NCBI GenBank assembly: GCA_022545705.1
Contig: JACZQN010000003.1
Span: forward strand, 1 to 56,598
Direction of reading: 5' to 3'
Source: Nitrospirota bacterium
Lineage (GTDB): Bacteria > Nitrospirota > Nitrospiria > Nitrospirales > Nitrospiraceae
DNA: 56,598 bases
The notes beneath the pieces are model-generated. The model did no database searches, was not told where the DNA came from, and saw nothing but the letters and a program-made list of their open reading frames with translations. Numbering within the stretch: the first letter of the stretch is position 1; every line of letters begins with the position of its first letter. This document shows positions 42,475-51,981 of the stretch, piece by piece. Made by a program: the position numbers and the translations under genes.

Positions 42475-43620
42475 ATGCGCAACCAAGACCCGAGAGCGCC
42501 CGCGGGGGGACTTCATAGCCCGCGCACAGGACAACAAGGTGCGGAGACATCGAAATCCATCCTAAGTCGATCTCAGGCGCAGCACCGCGTAGACCAAATC
42601 CAGGGCTTCTGGGCAGAACTGAACCAGCTCGAAGAAGAGGCGATCTTGGTCCTGCCCCATGGGCAACGCGAACGGGTGAATTCTCACCACGACACGACGA
42701 TCCGCGAACTCGCCAAACAATTCGACGTGGACATCACTGCGTCTCAGAAGCAGATGTCCTGGGGCATGCGCATTGTCTCCTTTCTGGGAGCACTGGCCCT
42801 CGCTGCCAGCACGTTCTTCTTTTTCTATCGGATCTGGGGACTGCTCTCCACGCCCATCCAAGTCCTGATCTTGATCGGCGCGCCGCTCCTTGCAGTGGTG
42901 GGGATGGAGTTTTTGAGGAAGAGAGAGAGGATTCCGTATTTCACCTCGCTCATCGGGTTGATCGCGTTCGCCTGTTTTGTCCTGAACCTCAGCGTACTGG
43001 GCAGTATCTTTAATATCACTCCCTCGCAGAACGCTTTTGTAGCTTGGGCGGCCTTTGCCCTGATCCTCGCGTACACCTACGACCTCCAGCTGCTCCTGGT
43101 GGCCGGGATTTTCTGTCTGCTCGGTTTCCTGTCCGCGACATTGGGCACCTGGTGCGGGATGTACTGGCTGTCATTCGGCGTACGCCCGGAGAACTTCATT
43201 CCAGCGGGGTTGCTCCTCTTTGCACTTCCGAGTTTGGTGCCTCACCGACGCTACCCCGAGTTCCCCACGTACTATCGTCTCTTTGGCCTCCTGACAGCCC
43301 TGCTCGCGATCTTGATCCTTTCGAACTGGGGACGAGGCAGCTATCTCATGCTGCCAGCGGATGAGGTTGAAGTGCTTTACCAGCTCCTCGGGTTTACCGT
43401 CTCGGGCCTTGCGATCCTCATGGGCATTCGGCTCCATTGGCATGGCGTGACCACCCTCGGCAGTGCGTTCTTTGCCATCCAGCTCTATACCAAGTTCTTC
43501 GACTGGTGGTGGGGCTGGATGCCAAAGTATGTCTTCTTCCTCGTACTCGTTCTGATTGCGATCTTGCTCTTACTGGTGTTTCGGAGGCTACGGGCACGCA
43601 TCGGGGAGGTCACAGCGTGA
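42475..43620 (+). CDS. DUF2157-type membrane protein
   Basis: A 381-residue protein. A soluble, polar N-terminus (about 95 residues, with a GFWAELNQLEEEAILVLP helix) precedes nine or ten hydrophobic spans. The pattern fits the DUF2157 group of predicted membrane proteins; function unknown. The ATG follows GAGGA. Its TGA overlaps the GTG start of the next gene (GTGA, 43617-43620), so the two are translated in tandem, a pairing also known for DUF2157 and DUF4824. Confidence 0.8.
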   Translation: MRNQDPRAPAGGLHSPRTGQQGAETSKSILSRSQAQHRVDQIQGFWAELNQLEEEAILVLPHGQRERVNSHHDTTIRELAKQFDVDITASQKQMSWGMRIVSFLGALALAASTFFFFYRIWGLLSTPIQVLILIGAPLLAVVGMEFLRKRERIPYFTSLIGLIAFACFVLNLSVLGSIFNITPSQNAFVAWAAFALILAYTYDLQLLLVAGIFCLLGFLSATLGTWCGMYWLSFGVRPENFIPAGLLLFALPSLVPHRRYPEFPTYYRLFGLLTALLAILILSNWGRGSYLMLPADEVEVLYQLLGFTVSGLAILMGIRLHWHGVTTLGSAFFAIQLYTKFFDWWWGWMPKYVFFLVLVLIAILLLLVFRRLRARIGEVTA

Positions 43621-44444
43621 AGCGAGTTGGTCTGTGGACAGCGATGGCCCTCGTGCTCGGAACGAATGCCCTTGTCCTCACCGTCGTGGCCTCGAACCGC
43701 TTCGGTGAAGGAGAGGCGCTGTTGCACATGACGGAGCGGGAACTCCCCCTCTCCTCCGCCAGCGACGAGAACACAGGGATCACGCTTCGTCTCAGATGGC
43801 AGCAGCAACCGGAGCTCGATCGAGGGCCAGGCCCGGGCTGGTTCGATCAGGCGAAATTGGAGGCCTTGGGGTATGACTGCAGCGTGCCGCTTACCGATCT
43901 CTCAGCGAAACTGCACTACTCCAAGGCAACGCCTCGTAGGGCGTTCGTGGTGCTCGAATACGAAGGGGACGCCTGGCGACAGTGGCTGGCCGATGCAGAG
44001 CGGGAAGTGCAAGCGACGGCCGAAGGAGTCCAGCGGCGGGAGAGCTCCCGCCGGGATCTTCAGAGCGCCAACGACAGGCTGGACCGTCTGCGCAAACTCG
44101 GATCCCGGCTGATTGCGGTGGATGTTGGAGCCGATCCGGACCAGCTTCGGCAGGCTTATCCCGATCGCACGCGGTTCATTGTTGCTCCTGCAGAAGTGAA
44201 CCTGATCTTTTTGAGGGAATGGACGGGAAAGGATGGGATCTATCATCCCCCTTACCTGGGGGGCAGAATGTCCCAATTGCTCGTGCAATACATCCACGCA
44301 CCGACGGAGAAGCGCGGCGTGCTCGCCCACTATGCCCGCGAGCGCATGTACCTCGGTCCCCGCTATACCGTCACCATCCGATACGGACATCGATACGAAC
44401 CCTGGATCGTCGGTGTCGAGCCTCTGAGCCAGCCACCTTCATAA
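43617..44444 (+). CDS. DUF4824-like exported protein
   Basis: A 275-residue protein with one N-terminal hydrophobic segment (LWTAMALVLGTNALVLTVVA) that can act as signal anchor, followed by a soluble beta-rich domain. Seen: ITLRLRWQQ, FVVLEYEGDAWRQWL and HYARERMYLGPRYTVTIRYG. It matches DUF4824, usually encoded after a DUF2157 membrane protein. The GTG start is preceded by GGGGAGG. Its likely place is the periplasmic face of a complex with the membrane partner. No enzymatic motif is recognised. Confidence 0.78.
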   Translation: MKRVGLWTAMALVLGTNALVLTVVASNRFGEGEALLHMTERELPLSSASDENTGITLRLRWQQQPELDRGPGPGWFDQAKLEALGYDCSVPLTDLSAKLHYSKATPRRAFVVLEYEGDAWRQWLADAEREVQATAEGVQRRESSRRDLQSANDRLDRLRKLGSRLIAVDVGADPDQLRQAYPDRTRFIVAPAEVNLIFLREWTGKDGIYHPPYLGGRMSQLLVQYIHAPTEKRGVLAHYARERMYLGPRYTVTIRYGHRYEPWIVGVEPLSQPPS

Positions 44445-44503
44445 TCTCTTATGGTGTCTCCAGTCGCTACGGCGGATTCGGAAACCCAGGAATACTGGAG
44501 ACC

Positions 44504-44857
44504 TCACCCACCATACGCACGGGGGCCCTTGTAGAGCCGGCTCAGCGTCCACAGCACCCCGCCGAGTGACGTATAGATTCCGACATTCATCATCATCGAG
44601 GTGGTGAGAGAGAGCACGTTCATCAAGACCGGAACATTGGGAACGGTGTCAGCAGCCGCAGCGAAGACCACGCTGGGCCAGAGTACCACCGTCATATACG
44701 GCCATTCCCACGTCCCCCCTTGGAGTCGGGCGAGGAGTAAAAGCGCCATCGGCACGAGAAGGCCGGCGAGCGCCCATGACCTCACGAAGCGTTTCCAGGG
44801 CTTCGTGTCCTCTCCACCGCGCGCGGGAACTTTAGACCAGAGAGCAGAAAATTTCAT
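44504..44857 (-). CDS. Small membrane protein, 117 aa
   Basis: Three hydrophobic segments (about 34-54, 62-80 and 84-108) in a protein that starts MKFSALWSKVPARG. No family recognised. It has weak ribosome-site support, but a clear extended -10 promoter lies about 110 bp upstream, and codon use agrees with genomic neighbours. It converges with the DUF4824 gene. Confidence 0.6.
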   Translation of the reverse strand: MKFSALWSKVPARGGEDTKPWKRFVRSWALAGLLVPMALLLLARLQGGTWEWPYMTVVLWPSVVFAAAADTVPNVPVLMNVLSLTTSMMMNVGIYTSLGGVLWTLSRLYKGPRAYGG

Positions 44858-45183
44858 GGCTCTGTCACCGTGCGACGACTGACCAGCCGTGTGACTTCCG
44901 TTTTGTAGAAGGCCGCCTGCCAGCCCCCTGAGCTCAGGGCTGGACCCATCCGACCATCTGCACAATTAAGTATAGCAACCCCGCGGGCACCTAACCCCAG
45001 GATCACAGACATCTCAATTCCGCGTGATTTCAGAGGGTTGCGATGCAATAGCCGCGGCCACTACACCGAACGACGCGGAGGAACCGTCAGCTCAGGCCTC
45101 TATGATGGGAATTGGGAGCGTTGGGGCGATCTTTTAAGGAAGCAACTCGGCTAAACGAGAGACTACGCCTGGTACAGATCGCG
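44858..45183. other. Intergenic region with one promoter
   Basis: About 325 bp. It contains the extended -10 at 44969-44977 and, to its right, no coding frame I can support. Confidence 0.4.
44969..44977 (-). promoter_or_regulatory. Extended -10 promoter (TGCTATACT) upstream of the 117-aa membrane gene
   Basis: On the minus strand GGTTGCTATACTTAATT. Transcription would begin near 44963. Confidence 0.6.
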
Positions 45184-45780
45184 CTAGAAATAGGCCTGCC
45201 AGGCACCGTAAGCACCTAGCGCGAGAATCGGGAGGTAGAGGTACAGAAACAGCGCTTGCCAATGCACGCCATATTTGATCGAGTAAAAAGCCAAAAACTC
45301 TCTCTGCCGCGCGCCGCCAAGCGGTAGGAGGGCGGCGAGAAACCACAGAAGCGGCAACAACACGCCGAAGCCGAACTGGACCGCCAGATCCCAAGCGATG
45401 AAGTCTGATCTGCCAACCATTCTTGGAAGGAATGCCCCGAGAATGAACCCTGTGATGGAGAGGGCTTCCCCGGCTGCGACGATCCAGCCGTTCCGGGATT
45501 TGAGAGCGGCATATTCTGCTTCGGTGACATAGCTCGCAAGTGGATAGGGCCATGCCTTGCCAAGCCCACGCAGGAGCAGATCAACAAGTCCCCCTCCGCT
45601 GAATGCACGCTCCAGCGATGGTTCGCGATCCTTACTTTCCACCGCGAGAGCAGCACGTGGGGCGCTGGCCGAGCCACGTCCTATGTCCCTACTGGCCCTG
45701 AACTCGGCAAAAATGACCCCACACTTCACGCATTCAAAATTGCCCTCAGCCTGGTCAAAGTTGCATCTAGGGCAGATCAT
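45184..45780 (-). CDS. Zinc-ribbon membrane protein, 198 aa
   Basis: The protein starts MICPRCNFDQAEGNFECVKC, a zinc ribbon with two CxxC pairs, then has a soluble linker and three to four hydrophobic spans toward the C-terminus (for example ALSITGFILGAFL and LLPLLWFLAALLPL). The ribbon-plus-spans layout is common among uncharacterised bacterial proteins that may scaffold membrane complexes. ATG 45780 has GGAAGAG upstream and gives the ribbon at the very start; longer frames do not fit. Function unknown. Confidence 0.8.
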   Translation of the reverse strand: MICPRCNFDQAEGNFECVKCGVIFAEFRASRDIGRGSASAPRAALAVESKDREPSLERAFSGGGLVDLLLRGLGKAWPYPLASYVTEAEYAALKSRNGWIVAAGEALSITGFILGAFLPRMVGRSDFIAWDLAVQFGFGVLLPLLWFLAALLPLGGARQREFLAFYSIKYGVHWQALFLYLYLPILALGAYGAWQAYF

Positions 45781-46118
45781 CGGTCTCTTCCCTTTGTTCT
45801 TTTCTCGCCAGACTACCTTCTGGACCACAGAGTCTCTCCCATCAAACAGCCGGCATCTTTTGAATAGAAACAAGCCAGGCCTAAGGTAAGTATAGCAAAG
45901 CCGAGCCCGACCGCGCTGGGACCGCCGACACGTTAAGTTCGCGTAAATTCACAGGATTCAAGGCTGTGTGACTCAGGGACAGCTCGTTTCGCCACCTTTC
46001 ATCTTCAATGCCGTGAACCCGGCAACCTGAGCTGACCTTCCTTTTTTCATGCCCCACAAGGAGACGCGCCTCACGCGATGAGGAAGAATAAGGACAGCAG
46101 AAAGCTCTGCATTGACCA
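45781..46118. other. Intergenic region, 338 bp, with one promoter
   Basis: Apart from the extended -10 at 45889-45897 for the zinc-ribbon gene I see no gene, repeat or clear terminator. Confidence 0.4.
45889..45897 (-). promoter_or_regulatory. Extended -10 promoter (TGCTATACT) of the zinc-ribbon membrane gene
   Basis: On the minus strand TTTGCTATACTTACC. Transcription would start near 45883, about 100 bases before the ATG. Confidence 0.6.
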
Positions 46119-46502
46119 TCAATCCCTTTCCTCATGATCGATGTTTCTGATCTCGGTGGCCCGACCGCCTTGATCGACACAGGCCTCGATCTTGTCTCCC
46201 ACGTGGGCGGGGCGGTCTATCCGCGTGTTTTCGTCATGCGACAACCGTCTTTCCTCTCCGCTGACCTCCCGTATGACATAGGCGCCGCCCTCAATCGCGA
46301 GCACCTGGCCCCTCACGATTCGAGCGTCCGCCGGCGGAACCCTCCTCCACCCCTGCATCTGCTGCGCACCGAGTGTGCCCAGGACAATTCCCAACCCGAT
46401 GTTTTCTTGCTCAGCTCCCTGCAACTCGGTGTCGGTTGCACAACCCGCAGTGCCCAGACTGAACAAAGCGGCGAGAGTCAGAAATCCTCGTTGTTTTTTC
46501 AT
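46119..46502 (-). CDS. Small lipoprotein, 127 aa
   Basis: The signal sequence MKKQRGFLTLAALFSLG ends in a lipobox (GTAGC), so the mature protein is lipid-anchored. The rest is a small beta-rich domain with RIVRGQVLAIEGGAYVIRE and EIRNIDH, which suggests an OB- or SH3-like barrel. AAGGAG precedes ATG 46502, which fixes the start. No family is recognised. Confidence 0.8.
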   Translation of the reverse strand: MKKQRGFLTLAALFSLGTAGCATDTELQGAEQENIGLGIVLGTLGAQQMQGWRRVPPADARIVRGQVLAIEGGAYVIREVSGEERRLSHDENTRIDRPAHVGDKIEACVDQGGRATEIRNIDHEERD

Positions 46503-46624
46503 GGTGTGATTCTCCTTCGATTTGGAAGCCATTGAGCCGCGACCGCATACCAAACGGTTGTTGACCCACCCACCTCTGTGGGACAGCCGGCCCATTTAAA
46601 GTCCCGAGCCCTGTTGTACACCCC

Positions 46625-47422
46625 TTAGCTTCTTTCCTCCTTCGGGAACCACGGAATGAATGCGCTGGTGGTGCGCTGATACTCCCGGTAATCCTCGCCG
46701 CGACTGGCCAGGGCCTGAGCCTCCGCAAAAGGGATCCCGCTGATCTTGAGGAGCGCGACGGTCATCAGCACCGGCCCAATCAGGGTGAGCCAGCCGTTCG
46801 GCACGCCGATGCCCATCAGGACGTAGGCCCACCAGTGGAGCGATTCAAAAAAGTAGTTGGGATGGCGCGAGTAGCGCCACAGGCCCTGCCGGCACGTCTT
46901 CCCCCGGTTGTTCGGGTTCGCCCGGAAGTGGGCCAGTTGGCGATCGGCCACCGCTTCGCCCACGACGGCAATCACCCACACCGCGACGCCCGCCAGTTCC
47001 CAGACGCTGAACGTGGAACGCGGGTTGGACATGAGCACGAGCAACGGAAGCGAAAAAACGGCAATGGCCACGGCCTGGCCTTGAAAGTAGAGGAAGAAAC
47101 ATAGCGGTGCCCGGCTCCCCCACTTCCGGCGGAGCGTCTGATAGCGTGCATCCTCGGCTTTGCCGAGGACGCGATCCACAAGGATATACAACCCCAGACG
47201 AATGGCTTGGATCCCTGCCATGGCCGCGACCAAGAGTCGGCGCTCCAGGTCGCCCGGCGTTGCCACAGCGTACCAGAGGGCAATAAGTGCGAACCCGCCG
47301 CACCATCCCACATCGGCAATCGCGGTATTCGGACGGCCGCGCTGCACGAGCCACAGCACGACCATTATGAGGGCCATCGGGACCCAGCCGGACAGGATCA
47401 GCGAAAGGGGCTCGAGATTCAT
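46625..47422 (-). CDS. DUF1295 / steroid 5-alpha-reductase-like membrane protein
   Basis: A 265-residue protein with about six hydrophobic spans. The C-terminal NADPH-binding signature is present: GLWRYSRHPNYFFESLHWWAY and EDYREYQRTTSAFIPWFP. The family belongs to the steroid dehydrogenase/isoprenylcysteine methyltransferase superfamily; in bacteria the substrate is unknown, with lipids or quinones likely. Full length, ATG start. It lies upstream of the lipoprotein gene on the same strand with a 122-bp gap. Confidence 0.9.
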   Translation of the reverse strand: MNLEPLSLILSGWVPMALIMVVLWLVQRGRPNTAIADVGWCGGFALIALWYAVATPGDLERRLLVAAMAGIQAIRLGLYILVDRVLGKAEDARYQTLRRKWGSRAPLCFFLYFQGQAVAIAVFSLPLLVLMSNPRSTFSVWELAGVAVWVIAVVGEAVADRQLAHFRANPNNRGKTCRQGLWRYSRHPNYFFESLHWWAYVLMGIGVPNGWLTLIGPVLMTVALLKISGIPFAEAQALASRGEDYREYQRTTSAFIPWFPKEERS

Positions 47423-47452
47423 AAGACGTGGCCCGTCACGCTTCCCGTTCCC

Positions 47453-47701
47453 CTACTTCCGATCCACCTCTGGGCGGTGCCCAATCTTCACGACCTGGGC
47501 CGTTCTAGTTTCGTCGTCCACGGCACAGACGATACGGTAGTCCCCTTGGCGGACTCTATAGCGTTCTTGGCCGGAGAGCTTCTCGCTTCCGAAGGGACGT
47601 GGGTTTCGGGCCAACCCCTGAATACGATCGATGATACGCCGCAGATCCCTCATCGGGGCTGAGCGCAACTCGCGCTCCGCGGACCTTGTGATGACGAGGC
47701 T
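47453..47701 (-). pseudogene. RelE/ParE-type toxin gene without a start codon
   Basis: The frame reads SLVITRSAERELRSAPMRDL then RIIDRIQGLARNPRPFGSEK and ends GDYRIVCAVDDE...VVKIGHRPEVDR, an almost complete RelE-type toxin. However, the codon before SLV is TAG, and there is no ATG or GTG where the family starts. Initiation would have to use a TTG or ATG inside the first helix, deleting the first strand. The overlapping antitoxin frame reads on through its expected stop. The toxin is probably inactive. Confidence 0.7.
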
Positions 47702-47930
47702 CTATGAACCTGTCACGCTTCAAGTCCTCAAGTGCCTTTTCAAACGGACGTGATGGTTCCTTGGCCCGTTTCTCAAATGCCTCCAGGTCGATCGCGTCCT
47801 CTCGCAGCGCCTCGACCACAGCCGCATTGATCAGCTCCGAAACCGACCGGTCAGTTGTTGCGGCCTTGACCTTCAACGCGCGGTAAACTTTAGGTTTGCG
47901 GTAGACGGTCGTTCGGGTATCGCCTGCCAT
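47556..47930 (-). CDS. CopG/RHH-type antitoxin with read-through C-terminus
   Basis: A 124-codon frame starting MAGDTRTTVYRKPKVYRALK; the first 75 residues are a ribbon-helix-helix antitoxin with a toxin-binding acidic tail (EALREDAIDLEAFEKRAKEP). After LKRDRF the frame loses its expected stop and runs 45 residues through the toxin gene in another frame, giving basic sequence unlike any antitoxin. A GGGGGG-rich ribosome site precedes the ATG. It may still bind its operator upstream (47967-47980). Confidence 0.7.
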   Translation of the reverse strand: MAGDTRTTVYRKPKVYRALKVKAATTDRSVSELINAAVVEALREDAIDLEAFEKRAKEPSRPFEKALEDLKRDRFIEPRHHKVRGARVALSPDEGSAAYHRSYSGVGPKPTSLRKREALRPRTL

Positions 47931-47966
47931 ACAGTCCCCCCCTTCACAGCGAGATAAAAACATTTT

Positions 47967-47980
47967 GATGTTTTAACATC
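47967..47980. promoter_or_regulatory. Inverted-repeat operator upstream of the antitoxin gene
   Basis: GATGTTTTAACATC is a 6-2-6 perfect inverted repeat in AT-rich sequence, about 37 bp before the antitoxin start, the expected place for autoregulation by a ribbon-helix-helix protein. Confidence 0.5.
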
Positions 47981-48086
47981 ATCACATCCTACTGTTGTCC
48001 ATGAAAAAAGAGGGAGTCGGCAATGGGCTACGCCGATAGCGTCATGGTGGCCGGGATCCCGGGCTCTGGAGGGGGGCACGCTTTCC

Positions 48087-49568
48087 TTAGGTCATCCCCA
48101 GGAGCGGGCACAGCAGGCGGAGGACCACCCAAATTAGCGCGCCCCCGAGGAGGTCCAGCAACAGCCCGGCCCGCACCATCTTGGTAATGGGAACCAGTCC
48201 GGTCCCATACACGATCGCGTTGGGAGGGGTGGACACCGGCAACACGAACGCCAAGCTTGCCGCTAGGCAAGTCCCGAGAGTCGGCGGAAGGGGCGACACA
48301 CCTGCCGAGTGTGCAATCGCAATCACGACCGGTACCAGCATGCTGGCCGCCGCCGTATTGGAGGCCAGTTCCGTGAGCACCAGGGCCGCCACGATCGCCA
48401 TGGCCGTCAGAGCCCAGAGGCTGTCCACGCCAAACCACCTCACGATGCCTCCCCCCAGTGTGGCCGCAAGATCGGTTTGCACCATGAGGCTGCCGAAAGC
48501 CAGTCCGCCCCCAAACAGTAGAATGGTTCCCCAGTTAATGTTTGCCGCTTGCACCCACGAAAGCGTAAATTCTCCTGCCTTCCAGTTCACCGGCAGGAAG
48601 AACAATAGGCCTGCAGCCAGGATGGCCACCAGCTCTTTGGGTATGTGGGTGTTGAACCAGACCGCCAGGGGATGGCCCGGCCCCCAGACCGCCGCGACGA
48701 TGCCGGGGAAGACCCACAGGGTCACGGCCACGCCGAAACTCACACACGCGTTCCACTGCCCGCGCGTCCATGGTCCGAGTGCTGCCCTCTGAGCCTGCAC
48801 CTGTGTGCTGAGATCTGGCACCGCGTGCCGGGCTGGATGGAGCCACGTGACCAGGCTGTACGCCAGCAGGAGCATCAGCGCAGAAATTGGCAGACCGATG
48901 GTCATCCACTCGAAAAACGAAATCGCGCGGTTCGCCTGCTCGGCCAGTAAGCCGACGCCGATCAGGTTGGGCGGCGTGCCGATAATGGTGGCGACCCCGC
49001 CCGCCCCTGCCCCATAGGCCACCAGGAGCATGACCCCGGTCTCGTAACTCTCCTCGCGCGTACCCGTCTCTCGGATCGTGCTGAGGACCCCCAGCACGAT
49101 GGGGAGCATGATGGCGGTGGCCGCGGTGTTGCTGATCCACATTGACAACATGGCCGTAGTCCCTGCCATGGCCAAGGCAATGCGGGAGGGTTTCACCCCG
49201 ACCCAGGGGATAGACAGAATCCCCAGCGCCAACCGCCGATGCACTCCGTGCACGACAAGCGCTTCTGCTAACAAGAAACTGCCGATGAATAAAAAGATGA
49301 TCGGGTGGGCATAGGAGGAAAAGACGCTCTTGATCGAGCCCAACCCGGCGATGACGCACACGCCCGTCCCGAGTAACGCGGTCACGGGAAGCGGGATGGG
49401 CTCAGTAATCCAATAGATGACGACGCAGGTAAGAATCGCTGCCAACGTGTGGGCTGAAGGGGAGAGGTCTGGAAGGGGAAGCAGGTAGAGGATGAATCCC
49501 GCGATCGGGCCTAGCGAAAATCCAATGGTCCTTTTCCAGCCAATCTGTGCCTGCCCCTCCGTTGCCAC
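48087..49568 (-). CDS. DASS-family anion:sodium symporter (SLC13-like)
   Basis: A 493-residue inner-membrane transporter with two SNT motifs (SNTAATAIMLP and SNTAAASMLVP), the substrate- and sodium-binding signatures of the divalent anion:sodium symporter family, and about eleven spans. Likely substrates are C4-dicarboxylates, sulfate or phosphate. GIIGTPPNLIG-like loop (ATIIGTPPNLIG) is intact. The start is GTG at 49568 with GGAG at good spacing; TTG at 49598 would add ten residues. Confidence 0.9.
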   Translation of the reverse strand: MATEGQAQIGWKRTIGFSLGPIAGFILYLLPLPDLSPSAHTLAAILTCVVIYWITEPIPLPVTALLGTGVCVIAGLGSIKSVFSSYAHPIIFLFIGSFLLAEALVVHGVHRRLALGILSIPWVGVKPSRIALAMAGTTAMLSMWISNTAATAIMLPIVLGVLSTIRETGTREESYETGVMLLVAYGAGAGGVATIIGTPPNLIGVGLLAEQANRAISFFEWMTIGLPISALMLLLAYSLVTWLHPARHAVPDLSTQVQAQRAALGPWTRGQWNACVSFGVAVTLWVFPGIVAAVWGPGHPLAVWFNTHIPKELVAILAAGLLFFLPVNWKAGEFTLSWVQAANINWGTILLFGGGLAFGSLMVQTDLAATLGGGIVRWFGVDSLWALTAMAIVAALVLTELASNTAAASMLVPVVIAIAHSAGVSPLPPTLGTCLAASLAFVLPVSTPPNAIVYGTGLVPITKMVRAGLLLDLLGGALIWVVLRLLCPLLGMT

Positions 49569-49628
49569 TAGACTCCGCACTCTACTTTCTTGGCCCAAGG
49601 GTGGTCTGAGGCAAGTCCGAAGGACGCC

Positions 49629-51314
49629 TCACTCCCGGGTCAGTTTGCGGTAGCGGATGCGGTGCGGGCGATCGGCTTCCTTGCCGAGCCGCTTCTTCCG
49701 ATCGGCCTCGTACTCGCTGTAGTTGCCTTCGAACCATACCGCCGTGCTGTCCCCCTCAAACGCCAGGATATGCGTGGCGATCCGGTCGAGGAACCAGCGG
49801 TCGTGGCTGCTCACGAGGCAGCACCCGCCGAATCCCTCCAGGCCTTCCTCCAGGGCCCGCAGGGTGTTCACGTCGAGGTCGTTGGTCGGCTCGTCGAGCA
49901 GGATCACGTTTGCTCCCTCCTTGAGCATGCGAGCGAGGTGGACCCGGTTTCGCTCGCCCCCGGACAGGTCCTTGACCTTCTTCTGCTGATCGGAGCCCCC
50001 GAAATTAAATCGTCCGACATACCCTCGGGAATTGACCTCGGTTTTCCCAAGCGTCACAGTGTCCTTGCCGTCCGAGATCACTTCCCAGACTGTCTTGTTC
50101 CCGTCCAGCGTGCGGTCCTGGTCCACGTACCCGAGTTTCACCGTTCCCCCCACCTTGATGGACCCCGCATCCGGCTGGACCTGACCCATGATCATTCGCA
50201 GAAGGGTCGTCTTCCCCGCGCCGTTTGGCCCGATGACGCCGACGATTCCACCTCGGGGCAGGCTGAACGTCACCTTCTCGAAGAGCACGTTGTCCCCGTA
50301 GGCTTTTGCGAGGTCATTGGCCTCTAGCACGATATCCCCGAGGCGCGGGCCGGGCGGAATATAAATTTCGAGGTCCTCGGCACGCTTCTCCTGCTGGTCG
50401 CTGAGCAGCTCTTCGTACCGCGTGACACGAGCCTTGCCTTTCGCGTGCCGGCCTTTCGGCGACATCCGGATCCACTCGAGCTCGCGTTCCAGCGTCTTCC
50501 GGCGTTTGGACTCCGCCTTCTCCTCCTTTTCGAGGCGCGCTTGCTTCTGTTCCAGCCAGGAGGAATAGTTCCCTTGGAAGGGAATCCCGTGGCCGTGGTC
50601 CAGTTCCAGGATCCAGCCGGCCACGTTGTCCAGGAAGTACCGGTCATGGGTCACGGCGATGACCGTGCCCTTGTATTGCTGGAAGTGTTGCTCAAGCCAC
50701 TGGACTGATTCGGCGTCCAGATGGTTCGTCGGCTCATCCAACAAGAGGATATCGGGTTCCTGGATCAGCAACCGGCAGAGCGCGACCCGGCGCTTTTCCC
50801 CACCGGAGAGAACCTCGATCTTTGTTTCTGATGGCGGACACCGAAGCGCATCCATGGCGACTTCGAGCTGGTTCTCGAGTTCCCAGCCATTGGCAGCCTC
50901 GATCTTCTCCTGGACCTGGCTTTGCTTCTCAAGCAGCTTCTCCATCTCGTCCGCTGAGACGTCCTCGCCTAGCCGATTGCTGACCTCCTCGTATTCCCGC
51001 AACAGGCGGATCACATCCTGGCACCCCTCTTCCACAACTTCCCTGACGGTCTTGTTGCCATCCAGTTGCGGCTCTTGCTCAAGCAGGCCGACGGTATAGC
51101 CTTTCGAGAATGTGACCTCGCCAACGTAATCCTTGTCTACGCCCGCAATGATTCGCAGCAGCGTGCTCTTGCCCGACCCGTTGAGTCCCAACACGCCGAT
51201 CTTGGCGCCGTAATAAAACGAGAGATAGATATCCCTCAGCACTTGCCGTTTCGGCGGATAGACCCGACCGACACCGATAAGGGAAAAGATGACTTGCTTC
51301 TCACTGGTGCCCAT
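49629..51314 (-). CDS. ettA: Energy-dependent translational throttle protein EttA (ABC-F)
   Basis: A 561-residue ABC-F ATPase that binds the ribosomal E site and gates initiation-to-elongation entry according to ATP/ADP. Seen: two ABC domains, each with Walker A (GLNGSGKST and GPNGAGKTT), signature LSGGEKRR and LSGGERNR, and Walker B with DEPTNHLD and DEPTNDLD; between them the linker with basic helices ([20 protein letters not shown]). Length matches E. coli EttA. ATG 51314 follows AGGAGAAGG. Confidence 0.97.
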   Translation of the reverse strand: MGTSEKQVIFSLIGVGRVYPPKRQVLRDIYLSFYYGAKIGVLGLNGSGKSTLLRIIAGVDKDYVGEVTFSKGYTVGLLEQEPQLDGNKTVREVVEEGCQDVIRLLREYEEVSNRLGEDVSADEMEKLLEKQSQVQEKIEAANGWELENQLEVAMDALRCPPSETKIEVLSGGEKRRVALCRLLIQEPDILLLDEPTNHLDAESVQWLEQHFQQYKGTVIAVTHDRYFLDNVAGWILELDHGHGIPFQGNYSSWLEQKQARLEKEEKAESKRRKTLERELEWIRMSPKGRHAKGKARVTRYEELLSDQQEKRAEDLEIYIPPGPRLGDIVLEANDLAKAYGDNVLFEKVTFSLPRGGIVGVIGPNGAGKTTLLRMIMGQVQPDAGSIKVGGTVKLGYVDQDRTLDGNKTVWEVISDGKDTVTLGKTEVNSRGYVGRFNFGGSDQQKKVKDLSGGERNRVHLARMLKEGANVILLDEPTNDLDVNTLRALEEGLEGFGGCCLVSSHDRWFLDRIATHILAFEGDSTAVWFEGNYSEYEADRKKRLGKEADRPHRIRYRKLTRE

Positions 51315-51425
51315 GCCTTCTCCTGCTCCGTGGCACGCAACTACGCCGGTCAACGTTAACAAAGCCAGTCGCGATTCACAATCCTTCCCCTGGCCGCGGC
51401 CCCGGCAATTCGTCGTTCAATCGTG

Positions 51426-51923
51426 TCAATCGTGCAATGGAAGAAAGGTCCAGCGGCCGAAAGTCGCCGCTTGGCCGTGCGTTCGGCCCTCAGCGTCCAC
51501 CACATTCCACACAACTGCGTCCTCCACCAGGAAATGTCGGCCTGTACCCGAGATCCGGACCCCTCGGTAGTCGTTGATCCAGCCCCGAGTCCCCGCACGC
51601 TCCAGCATGCGCTCGCGCTCGGCCCGGCTCACCGGGTCTGCGGTTAGCCGCGAGGGCGTCCGGGTGAACTGCGCCCAGGTCATCTCCCAGAGTTCCAGGG
51701 CCATCCGATTCCCATAGTTCAACATCGGGTCATCCTCAGTGCCATGGGAGGCCACCAGGAATGGCGCGGCAAAGAGCGCTCGTGCCTGTGCCTCCGGGCT
51801 GCCCAACCGGTCCAGTAACTCGCGCCCGGTCCACTGCGCATAGCTATCCAGGAGTAACCGACCCCAGTGCACCATACCCGGTGTGTCCCACACTTCTCCT
51901 TGGGGCTCATCAGCCAGAGGCAT
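51426..51923 (-). CDS. MEKHLA domain protein
   Basis: A 165-residue single-domain protein with the MEKHLA (PAS-related) pattern: DDPMLNYGNRMALELWEMTW, FTRTPSRLTADPVSR, YRGVRISGTGRHF and AVVWNVVDAEG. PAS-like folds often bind small ligands. No output domain is attached. The ATG has GGGAGG upstream. It diverges from the CBS-domain gene with 58 bp between. Confidence 0.92.
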   Translation of the reverse strand: MPLADEPQGEVWDTPGMVHWGRLLLDSYAQWTGRELLDRLGSPEAQARALFAAPFLVASHGTEDDPMLNYGNRMALELWEMTWAQFTRTPSRLTADPVSRAERERMLERAGTRGWINDYRGVRISGTGRHFLVEDAVVWNVVDAEGRTHGQAATFGRWTFLPLHD

Positions 51924-51981
51924 GCCCGCCTCCCTTAAGAATGCTTACCCGCGCACCGATAAGGAGGGAAGAGAGGGAGCC

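Noticed and set aside
51130-51150. TGTCTACGCCCGC inside ettA resembling the palindrome of the regulatory spacer
   Set aside because: It lies within a coding region and lacks the right half of the inverted repeat.
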